Below, in pieces: positions 1 through 6,165 of a stretch of DNA of 8,427 bases; positions within the stretch are counted from its first letter, which is position 1, and the number at the start of each line of letters is the position of its first letter. The stretch is taken from NCBI GenBank assembly GCA_964345765.1, contig CAYFSJ010000039.1:1-8427 (forward strand), in the 5' to 3' direction. The position numbers were made by a program, and so were the translations under genes. The stretch is from DUUI01 sp964345765. Lineage in GTDB: Bacteria; Bacillota_I; Bacilli_A; Erysipelotrichales; Erysipelotrichaceae. The notes beneath the pieces are model-generated. The model was not told where the DNA came from and searched no databases. It was given only the letters and a program-made list of their open reading frames with translations.

Positions 1-2
1 TT

Positions 3-53
3 CATGAATTTATTATATATTATCCAACGGAAATAAACAACGAAGATTGGTAG
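3..53 (+). CDS. Possible 3' end of an upstream gene (partial)
   Basis: A reading frame entering from the left edge stays open for 16 codons and stops at TAG (51-53), reading HEFIIYYPTEINNEDW. The charged, tryptophan-ending peptide looks protein-like, but 16 codons are too few to identify a family. Another frame is also open from base 1 to TAA at 34-36, so the choice of frame is uncertain. In Bacillus the gene before yceD is ylbM (tmcAL), but nothing here confirms that identity. Confidence 0.25.
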   Translation, partial: HEFIIYYPTEINNEDW

Positions 54-108
54 GATTATCCAGTATTGAAACTGTAAAATCTATAATATTTTCACAAGTT
101 AGTTCCAT

Positions 109-137
109 TTGACTTTTATAGAGTGTTTCTCTATAAT
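109..137 (+). promoter_or_regulatory. Sigma-A promoter for yceD-rpmF
   Basis: A -35 box TTGACT (109-114) and a perfect -10 box TATAAT (132-137) are separated by exactly 17 bases. Transcription would start near 144, giving a leader of about 20 bases before the yceD start codon. This is the only promoter in the window with both boxes close to consensus, which fits the need for abundant ribosomal protein L32. Confidence 0.85.
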
Positions 138-164
138 TAACACGTTAAGAAACAGGGTGTTGTG

Positions 165-674
165 ATGAAATTTTATAAACGAGATTTAGTACAACAAGCC
201 AATGTTCCGATTCAATTTGAAGAGGAGATATCCTTTGACTTGTCCCAGTTTCAGAACAATCTGTCTTCATTAAGACAATTACACGATCTCATTGTGGAGG
301 GAACTCTACATTATGATATGGACACGGATTTAGCGGTGGTCGATTATACGGTCCATGGCGATATGACAGTGGCCTGTTCAATCTCCAATGAGGATGTCTT
401 AGTAGGCTTTGAGGGCAATACCTCAGAGACTTACAGCTTCTCAGATACAGAGGTTGAGGATATTCGTGTGGTTAAAAATGAAGTCATTGATTTGTCGGAA
501 TCAGTGTTTCAAACGATTTTGTTTGAAGTTCCACTACGGGTGGTTAAAGAAGGCTTGAGTGAATATCCAAAAGGCGATGGTTGGGAAGTTCTTAAAGAGT
601 CAGATTATCAGAATCAAGAGAAACCAATCGATCCACGTCTTGCCAAACTACTTGAATTCAAAGCAGAAGATTAA
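165..674 (+). CDS. yceD: YceD/DUF177 family protein
   Basis: This 169-residue protein belongs to the YceD (DUF177) family, small acidic proteins almost always encoded directly before rpmF. The family is linked to ribosome or rRNA biogenesis but its biochemical role is poorly defined. The clearest family mark is the C-terminal KPIDPRLAKLLEF, matching the usual 'DPRLAKL' ending of Firmicutes members. A central segment GDMTVACSISNEDV corresponds to the conserved strand with a single cysteine. There is no signal peptide or membrane segment, so it should be cytosolic. I start it at ATG 165. The GTG just before (162) would leave only two bases after the AGGGTG ribosome binding site (154-159), whereas ATG 165 leaves five. 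The gap to rpmF is 15 bases, so the two genes are co-transcribed from the promoter at 109-137. Confidence 0.9.
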   Translation: MKFYKRDLVQQANVPIQFEEEISFDLSQFQNNLSSLRQLHDLIVEGTLHYDMDTDLAVVDYTVHGDMTVACSISNEDVLVGFEGNTSETYSFSDTEVEDIRVVKNEVIDLSESVFQTILFEVPLRVVKEGLSEYPKGDGWEVLKESDYQNQEKPIDPRLAKLLEFKAED

Positions 675-689
675 CGGAGGTGAATACAA

Positions 690-848
690 ATGGCAGTCCC
701 AAAGAATAGAACCGGTAAAGCGTCTAAGAGAAAACGTCGTACACATTACAAATTGAATAAGGTTACTTTAGTGAAAGATCCTAAGACTGGTGAATATCGC
801 CGTCCGCATCATCAAGAAAGTACTGAAGGCGAATTTAGAGCGAAGTAA
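690..848 (+). CDS. rpmF: 50S ribosomal protein L32 (cysteine-free form)
   Basis: This 52-residue basic protein begins MAVPKNRTGKASKRKRRTHY, the diagnostic start of bacterial L32, a component of the large ribosomal subunit. It has a strong ribosome binding site, GGAGGTG (676-682), seven bases before the ATG. Many L32 proteins carry four cysteines forming a zinc ribbon. This one has none; the zinc-ribbon region reads DPKTGEYRRPHHQ instead, like the 'C-minus' L32 of streptococci. At 52 residues it is slightly shorter than the usual 56-60. It sits directly after yceD, the classic arrangement, and its stop codon lies at the base of a terminator. It is too short for routine ORF cut-offs but is certainly a real gene. 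Confidence 0.97.
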   Translation: MAVPKNRTGKASKRKRRTHYKLNKVTLVKDPKTGEYRRPHHQESTEGEFRAK

Positions 849-871
849 GCAGGGAGTTACCTGCTTTTTTT
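847..871 (+). terminator. Rho-independent terminator after rpmF
   Basis: The arms GCAGG (849-853) and CCTGC (860-864) enclose a six-base loop GAGTTA and are followed by seven T residues (865-871). Two more A-T pairs extend the stem into the rpmF stop codon. This ends the yceD-rpmF transcript. Confidence 0.9.
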
Positions 872-895
872 GTGCGATTTTTTTAAGGGTGTTTC

Positions 896-906
896 TATGG
901 TAAAAT
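896..906 (+). promoter_or_regulatory. Extended -10 promoter for the Ig-like/LCP unit
   Basis: The sequence TATGGTAAAAT carries a -10 box TAAAAT (901-906) with the upstream TGn element (898-900) of extended -10 promoters. No good -35 box lies 16-18 bases upstream, where there is mostly a T-run, and this is tolerated in extended -10 promoters. Normal spacing puts the transcript start at about 912-914, on the start codon of the next gene. Confidence 0.65.
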
Positions 907-908
907 AG
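897..908 (+). other. Possible three-codon leader ORF (MVK-stop)
   Basis: ATG at 897 is preceded six bases upstream by AAGGGTG, a plausible ribosome binding site (about 884-890), and reads Met-Val-Lys-stop. The stop (TAG, 906-908) is four bases before the next gene's ATG. It overlaps the extended -10 element, so it could only be translated from a transcript starting further upstream, such as read-through from rpmF. It may be pure coincidence. Confidence 0.15.
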
Positions 909-912
909 GCGT

Positions 913-2949
913 ATGAAAAAAGCGTTGAAAGTTTTATTACTGTTGTTGTTACTGATTCATCCTATTTCAGCATTAGCCAATGAAATTGAGTTAGGACAAC
1001 CAACTGAAATACATGTAAAGAAGGGGGCTCAAAGCGACCTTGTTTTTAGTGATGAAGAAACATTTGAACTCTCAGAGATAGAGTGGGTCAACTACAATGA
1101 TGAGGTGGCTGAGGTTAATTTTACTCAAAATAAATGGGTCGTCAAAGGTCTTGATTATGGATCAGCAAGACTGATTGGATCGATTGAGGGTGTGCCACGA
1201 ATCTCAATCTTAGTTCAAGTCTTTGATAGCATGGTCTTTTTAAACTTGTCCTCTCAGATTGATATCAATGAAACGATTGAAGATAATTTAGTGTTTCAAC
1301 CTGCCACCCAATTAGAGGATTTTAATCCTAGTTATCAGTCTGATAACCCTAGTATTGCCTCGGTTGATGAGAATGGTATTATTACCGGTCATCAGTTGGG
1401 TAAGGTTCAGATTACGGCCACTTACTTAGGTCAATCGGCAGTGAAAGAAGTGGAAGTGATTGATCGACCTGACTTTGCCTATATTGATAAAAAGTTAGTC
1501 ATCAATGTGGATAGTTCGGTGAATATTCCATATCGCTTATCACTGTTTGGTCCAAATGTGGATAAGACGATTACTTGGTCGTCTCAAAATGAGAATATTG
1601 CGTCTGTTGATCAAAATGGTACCGTCTATGGTCATGATACTGGGTCGACCAATATTAAGGCATATGTGAATGGTAATGAATATTTATTAGTGGTAGAAGT
1701 GATTAAGAGTATTGAGTCAATCTCACTGGGTCGAAGTCAAGTTGAGATTAATACAAAAGAAAACTATCAGATTGATTATCGTATCTTCCCTCAACAATAT
1801 GCGGATACGCCCATTACTTGGTCTTCTTCTAGACCTAGTGTGGCTCGTGTACGTAATGGTCTAGTCAATGGAATCAGTGTTGGGGAGACGATTATTACGG
1901 CGAAGATTGATGATATTGAAGCGCAGATGAAAGTGATTGTGAATGAACCACTGACGGGAATTAATGTTAGCCCGAGTCGTTTAACACTACAACAGACTCA
2001 ACGTTTCCATTTGAGGGTGTCTCCTGTTCCTTCAACTTCTAATACCCCTTTGGAGTTGTCGTATACTTCGAGTGATCCACAGATTGTGAGTGTCGATGAT
2101 TTTGGGAATGTGACCGCTCAAAACCAAGGGAAAGCCTATATCTTTGTTGAGCATGAAAACTATACGACCTCAGTAGAGGTACAGGTGGTGTTTGCTCAAG
2201 ATGACGATGGGCTTAATAAGATGATTGGCTCTCTCAATAATAATCAGGTGGTGACCTTTGATTTAAGAGGGGTCGAGGATGTGTCTAATTTTGTGCTTGA
2301 GATTCCTCAGGTGACGCGTCGTAATAACTTGGATCAGTATGAGGTGAATGTTCAACTCTCTGATTTGGTCTTAAATGAGAATCAATTTATTGCTCATTCA
2401 CTCCAGTTGAGTGAGTGGTATCAAGATAAGGATATCCATGTAAAAGTGGTTGATCCAAATAATGTCCTATTATTTGATTATCAGTTGTATGGTTTTACAC
2501 AACCTTTGACTAATCTTGTGCCGACGACCAATCTAATTCAGAGTCGCTTTAATAATGTGGATAATCATTTGATTGAACTTAATTTACCGATTTCACTGAG
2601 AAATTTGGATAGTTTAACACTCAATTCAAGGATTCCTGTGAATGAAAATTTTAGAATCTATGAGGATATTAATGATAATCTACGGATTGTTGATTCAAAG
2701 CAGGTGAGTGATCAAACTTCTAATATCATTAACTTGAGTAGGTTGAGTGCGAAAACCTATTATTTGACAGATGAATCATTACAGAGTAGAATTGCACCGT
2801 TCTTATTTGTTATTATCGGTCTTGTTTCATTATTCACTAGTTTTTTTGTTTTAAAACGATATAATGAACAGAGTATTAAAGAAGAAATTCAGGAGAGGAG
2901 TCGACATGAATCGATCAACTACCAACAGAGTACCAGTGACCAAGAATAA
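913..2949 (+). CDS. Secreted Ig-like (Big_2) repeat protein with C-terminal membrane anchor
   Basis: This 678-residue surface protein begins with a signal peptide: Lys2-Lys3, a leucine-rich core, and a probable cleavage site after Ala20-Leu21-Ala22. About five Ig-like repeats of roughly 80 residues follow (near 23-104, 106-183, 187-264, 266-344, 346-426). Each has the Big_2 pattern of a Trp/Tyr-Ser-Ser strand, 'xIASVD-NG-V-G', then 'G-xxITA'. The first is the most degenerate. Residues 430-620 are beta-rich and unassigned. One membrane helix (about 627-647) is followed by a 30-residue charged tail. The mature protein should stand outside the membrane; there is no LPXTG motif. ATG 913 is the only possible start, because the frame has a stop at 901-903, and it has almost no ribosome binding site. 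The 3' end overlaps the LCP gene by 44 bases, implying a shared role in wall polymer assembly. The molecular function is unknown. Confidence 0.88.
   Translation: MKKALKVLLLLLLLIHPISALANEIELGQPTEIHVKKGAQSDLVFSDEETFELSEIEWVNYNDEVAEVNFTQNKWVVKGLDYGSARLIGSIEGVPRISILVQVFDSMVFLNLSSQIDINETIEDNLVFQPATQLEDFNPSYQSDNPSIASVDENGIITGHQLGKVQITATYLGQSAVKEVEVIDRPDFAYIDKKLVINVDSSVNIPYRLSLFGPNVDKTITWSSQNENIASVDQNGTVYGHDTGSTNIKAYVNGNEYLLVVEVIKSIESISLGRSQVEINTKENYQIDYRIFPQQYADTPITWSSSRPSVARVRNGLVNGISVGETIITAKIDDIEAQMKVIVNEPLTGINVSPSRLTLQQTQRFHLRVSPVPSTSNTPLELSYTSSDPQIVSVDDFGNVTAQNQGKAYIFVEHENYTTSVEVQVVFAQDDDGLNKMIGSLNNNQVVTFDLRGVEDVSNFVLEIPQVTRRNNLDQYEVNVQLSDLVLNENQFIAHSLQLSEWYQDKDIHVKVVDPNNVLLFDYQLYGFTQPLTNLVPTTNLIQSRFNNVDNHLIELNLPISLRNLDSLTLNSRIPVNENFRIYEDINDNLRIVDSKQVSDQTSNIINLSRLSAKTYYLTDESLQSRIAPFLFVIIGLVSLFTSFFVLKRYNEQSIKEEIQERSRHESINYQQSTSDQE
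2891..2900 (+). promoter_or_regulatory. Strong ribosome binding site inside the upstream gene
   Basis: AGGAGAGGAG lies within the last codons of the Ig-like gene, five bases before ATG 2906. It fixes the start of the LCP gene at 2906 rather than the in-frame ATG at 2864, which has no such site. Ribosomes finishing the upstream gene would pass over it, which suggests translational coupling. Confidence 0.85.
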
Positions 2950-4318
2950 ACCTCATTTGGTGCCTTATGATATTGTTTTAGTTCTTTCTATTGTGATCTA
3001 TACGATTGCTGAATTCTATAATTCTATGTTTCCATTTAGATTTTCGTTAGCCTTATTCTTAGGCGCGCTTATTGTCACGGCCATTGGCTTATTGGTTCAA
3101 AAGCGGTGGGTTAAAGTTGTGATGACCCTGATTGTTTTGGCAATGGCAATTACATTACTTTATTCTCAGTTTTCACTCAATCGGATTGTTGCTCAAAGAA
3201 GTAAGTCAACTCAGGTAATGTCTTTGGTGGTTAGAGAGGATTCAACTCTTCAAACACTTGAGGATGCCTCTGGGGCTCATTTTGGGAAGTCACCATCGAT
3301 TTCTCAAGAGATGATGGATGATTTGGTGAATCAACTTGAGAATGTCTCTTTATCGAATATTTCGGATAAGGATGATGATATTTCGTTGGCTCATGCGTTA
3401 TTAAACCAAGAGATTGATGTCATGATTTTAAATGAGGCAACCCGTGGAACAATTAATGAAGTGATTAATGGGTTTGATACTCAAACCAGAGTCTTAGGTG
3501 AAGTCTCTGTTGAGGTTGAAAAGGTTGATACGGCGAAGCATGTTAATACTCAGACGGAAACCTTTACTATTTTAATTAGTGGGATTGATACAGAGGGACC
3601 TGTTACGTCGGTTTCTCGTAGTGATGTGAATATTCTGATGACGATTAATCCAGTGACTCATGAAATCTTAACGGTTTCGATTCCTCGTGACTCTTATATT
3701 CCGATTAGTTGTTTTGGGGGAGGATATGATAAGTTGACCCACTCAGGTATTCGTGGGGTTGATTGTACCTTGACCAGTCTTGAAAACTACATGGGAATTG
3801 ATATCAACTATTATGCGAGGGTTAACTTTACTTCGGTGATTAATATTCTTAATGTGGTTGGACCAATTGATGTGTATTCACACTATACCTTTACCACTAA
3901 TAATGGAGCGTATACCTTCTATGAGGGGGTTAATACGATGAATGCAGATCAAGCGTTGATGTTCTCTAGAGAGCGTTACAATGTGCCTGGTGGGGATATT
4001 ACTAGGGGTGTTCACCAACAAGAGGTGATTAAGGCGACGATGAATAAGATTTTATCTTCGATTAACCTATTTACGATTGAGCCTCTGATTAATCAGATTA
4101 ACCAATCGGTGGATACCAACTTTGATTCCAATGCTTTATCTGGTTTGGTTCAGAAGCAGATTGATTCTAATCCTTCTTGGAATTTCAATACCTTTGCGAT
4201 TACGGGAGATGTTGGTTCTAGTACCACTTACTTATATCCGTATCAAAATTTAAGTATTATGTATCCTAACCAAGCTCAAGTAGAAGAGGCAGTTAGCTTG
4301 ATTGAAGCGATGAAATAA
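2906..4318 (+). CDS. LCP-family (LytR-CpsA-Psr) cell wall glycopolymer transferase, CpsA-like
   Basis: This 470-residue membrane enzyme is predicted to move a polyprenyl-linked wall polymer (teichoic acid or capsule) onto peptidoglycan. Three hydrophobic helices (about 21-41, 46-64, 69-89) precede an extracellular accessory domain (about 104-204) and the LCP domain (about 218-385). This is the architecture of streptococcal CpsA/Cps2A. The catalytic set known from Cps2A is present with nearly identical spacing: Asp228, Asp240 (SRSD), Arg261 (PRD), Arg355 and Arg357 (SRER), Arg367 (DITR). YDKLTHSGIRG is the typical family strand-loop. Cys269 and Cys287 flank that motif and may form a disulfide. 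The start at ATG 2906 is set by AGGAGAGGAG (2891-2900). It overlaps the Ig-like gene and ends before a terminator. The natural polymer cannot be read from sequence, although the adjacent phosphocholine genes suggest a choline-decorated one. Confidence 0.95.
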   Translation: MNRSTTNRVPVTKNKPHLVPYDIVLVLSIVIYTIAEFYNSMFPFRFSLALFLGALIVTAIGLLVQKRWVKVVMTLIVLAMAITLLYSQFSLNRIVAQRSKSTQVMSLVVREDSTLQTLEDASGAHFGKSPSISQEMMDDLVNQLENVSLSNISDKDDDISLAHALLNQEIDVMILNEATRGTINEVINGFDTQTRVLGEVSVEVEKVDTAKHVNTQTETFTILISGIDTEGPVTSVSRSDVNILMTINPVTHEILTVSIPRDSYIPISCFGGGYDKLTHSGIRGVDCTLTSLENYMGIDINYYARVNFTSVINILNVVGPIDVYSHYTFTTNNGAYTFYEGVNTMNADQALMFSRERYNVPGGDITRGVHQQEVIKATMNKILSSINLFTIEPLINQINQSVDTNFDSNALSGLVQKQIDSNPSWNFNTFAITGDVGSSTTYLYPYQNLSIMYPNQAQVEEAVSLIEAMK

Positions 4319-4325
4319 AAACACT

Positions 4326-4356
4326 AAACGAATGATCGAAAGGTTGTTCGTTTTTT
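4326..4356 (+). terminator. Rho-independent terminator after the LCP gene
   Basis: AAACGAA (4326-4332) pairs with TTCGTTT (4347-4353). The stem continues inward through T-G, G-T, A-T, T-G and C-G pairs to a GAAA loop (4338-4341), a stable GNRA tetraloop. A T-run (4351-4356) follows, its first bases also pairing at the foot of the stem. It separates the Ig-like/LCP unit from the phosphocholine genes. Confidence 0.85.
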
Positions 4357-4383
4357 AATTAGGTCTTCTTTTTATCTGAAAAA

Positions 4384-4394
4384 TATGTCATAAT
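4384..4394 (+). promoter_or_regulatory. Extended -10 promoter for the phosphocholine genes
   Basis: TATGTCATAAT contains a -10 box CATAAT (4389-4394) preceded by the TGn extension (4386-4388). The -35 position, near 4366-4371, holds only TTCTTT, a weak match. Transcription would start near 4401, just ahead of the AGGTGG ribosome binding site (4407-4412), giving a very short leader of about 16 bases. Confidence 0.6.
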
Positions 4395-4416
4395 TTCCAA
4401 TAAAGTAGGTGGAAGT

Positions 4417-6165
4417 TTGATAAAAGTAGATAACGCAATTATTATGGCTGCGGGCATGTCAACACGCTTTGTTCCGTTGTCTTTAGTGACTCATAAGGCT
4501 TTGATCCCTGTTAAGGGGGAGGTTTTAATTGAGCGTTTAATAACACAGCTAAAAGAAAAGAATATCAATGACATACTCATTGTGACTGGCTATAGGGCAC
4601 AAGATTTTGAGTATTTAAAAGATAAGTATCAAGTTAGGTTAGTCCATAATCCAGATTATCGAGTGAGAAACAATCACTCATCACTTTATAGAGTAAAAGA
4701 TTATTTAGGTAATTCATTGATTTGTAGTGCGGATAATTATTACACGGAGAATGTATTTAGTGAGTTTGAGGATGAACCATATTATTCTAGTATCTATATT
4801 AAGAACAAAACCGATGAATGGTGTATACAAGCAGATAAACAGGGATATATCAATAACATTACCATTGGTGGTAAGGATAGTGATATCATGATTGGTCATG
4901 CTTTTTTTGATGAAATGTTTTCTAAAACATTTATCAATATCTTAGAAGAAGTATATGATAATCCTGGGACCTATCCACAACTGTGGGAAGCGATTTATAT
5001 GGAGCATCTAGATGAGCTTAAACTTAAGATTAAAAGACATGAGCCTGATCAAATCTTGGAGTTTGACTCTTTAAAAGATCTCCAAAAATTTGATAAGAGC
5101 TATAAACAACATATTGATAATGAGTATCTTAATAAAATCACCAAAGAACTGGATACTAAAATTAAAAAGATAAAGAAAATAAAACCTTTATACTCGAATA
5201 ATGAATTGATTGGTTTTCAGTTTAAAAACCAAAAGAAAAAATACAGATATCTTTTGGATAAAGATTTATTGTTTGTTAAAAGTCGTCTTATTTCTGGGGA
5301 GCATATACATGAGATTAAGAATATTCTCAAAGACCAACAAATACCTTTTAGTAAGGATCTCTCTATTTTTAAACTGGGTGGTTTGACGAATAATAATTAT
5401 CTTGTTGATACCAAGAATGAAAAACTAGTTGTTAGACTTCCTGGTAAGGGGACTAATGAATTAATCAACCGTAAACAAGAGTTAGAGTGTATAGAAGCGA
5501 TTCAAGAGACAAACTTAGATGTTGAAATTCTTTATTTTAATCCAGTGAGTGGTGTTAAAATTTCTCGATATATTGATGATGCGATGACACTCAATAAAAA
5601 CAGTTTGACTGATCATTTACGTCGTCTGGCAGATAACCTTAAGAAACTGCATCAATCAAAGATTAGTATCCCTATAGAGTTTGATGTGTTTGGTAAGATT
5701 GAGTATTATGAGAATTTGATAAAGAATAATACCTTGCCTGATTATCAAGAAACCAAGGGCAGAATTAAGAGCTTAAAACACAAGATCAAATTTAATGATC
5801 ATGTTTTATGCCACAATGATCCACTACCTGAGAATAATATAGTGACTAAAGACCATCACTATTTGATTGATTGGGAATATGCGGGGACAAACGATCCTTT
5901 TTGGGATGTGGCTGCCCCAATTGTTGAGGCAGAGTTGAGTAAGAAGGATGAGCGCAGATTTCTAAAATATTACTTTGATAGAGAGCCTAATAAACAAGAA
6001 CTGATTAATCTAGAGTATCAGAAAGTACTGATGGATTTCTTATGGAGTTTATGGGGTCTATACTTAACAGAACAAGGGAATGATTATTTAGACTATACAA
6101 TGATGAGATATCATCGTGCACTAAAATATTTAAAGAATGTAGAGAGACTATTAGCCGATGAATAA
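4417..6165 (+). CDS. Bifunctional LicC-LicA: phosphocholine cytidylyltransferase and choline kinase
   Basis: This 582-residue cytosolic fusion should carry out both steps from choline to CDP-choline. Residues 1-226 match LicC nucleotidyltransferases: the AAGMSTRF loop (11-18), Lys27, the NNHSSLYRVKDYL segment and metal-binding Asp106 (ADNYY). The domain ends like LicC (ILEFDSLKDLQKF). Residues about 296-582 match the LicA choline kinase fold: a GGLTNNNYLV nucleotide loop (321-330), the Brenner-type motif CHND (His466-Asp468) with PEN ending at Asn473, and metal-binding Asp485 in IDWEYAG. The segment between, about 229-295, is lysine-rich. The start is TTG 4417 with AGGTGG four bases upstream. 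Later methionines would cut off the first strand of the nucleotide fold. Its stop overlaps licD by eight bases. A related aminoalcohol such as ethanolamine is possible, but choline is favoured by the LicD neighbour. Confidence 0.9.
   Translation: MIKVDNAIIMAAGMSTRFVPLSLVTHKALIPVKGEVLIERLITQLKEKNINDILIVTGYRAQDFEYLKDKYQVRLVHNPDYRVRNNHSSLYRVKDYLGNSLICSADNYYTENVFSEFEDEPYYSSIYIKNKTDEWCIQADKQGYINNITIGGKDSDIMIGHAFFDEMFSKTFINILEEVYDNPGTYPQLWEAIYMEHLDELKLKIKRHEPDQILEFDSLKDLQKFDKSYKQHIDNEYLNKITKELDTKIKKIKKIKPLYSNNELIGFQFKNQKKKYRYLLDKDLLFVKSRLISGEHIHEIKNILKDQQIPFSKDLSIFKLGGLTNNNYLVDTKNEKLVVRLPGKGTNELINRKQELECIEAIQETNLDVEILYFNPVSGVKISRYIDDAMTLNKNSLTDHLRRLADNLKKLHQSKISIPIEFDVFGKIEYYENLIKNNTLPDYQETKGRIKSLKHKIKFNDHVLCHNDPLPENNIVTKDHHYLIDWEYAGTNDPFWDVAAPIVEAELSKKDERRFLKYYFDREPNKQELINLEYQKVLMDFLWSLWGLYLTEQGNDYLDYTMMRYHRALKYLKNVERLLADE

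Noticed and set aside
66..87. TTGAAA ... TATAAT pair upstream of yceD as a second promoter
   Set aside because: The boxes are only 10 bases apart, too close for a sigma-A promoter.
70..100. Imperfect inverted repeat (AACTGTAAAAT against ATTTTCACAAGTT)
   Set aside because: It needs two bulges, is almost all A-T pairs and has no following T-run, so it is unlikely to be a terminator or a conserved regulator site.
559..756. 65-codon + strand ORF overlapping the end of yceD and the start of rpmF
   Set aside because: It is out of frame with two well-recognised genes, has no ribosome binding site and no protein-like features.
1366..2115. Repeated motifs in the Ig-like gene as possible DNA-level repeats
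   Set aside because: The repetition is at protein level (Big_2 signature). The nucleotide sequences have diverged, so there is no sign of recent tandem duplication.
2864..2905. Upstream in-frame ATG that would add 14 residues to the LCP protein
   Set aside because: It has no ribosome binding site, while ATG 2906 has AGGAGAGGAG at ideal distance.
4714..4899. Minus-strand 61-codon ORF inside the LicC domain
   Set aside because: It is antisense to a clearly coding region with conserved motifs, and its composition is that expected from AT-rich complement.
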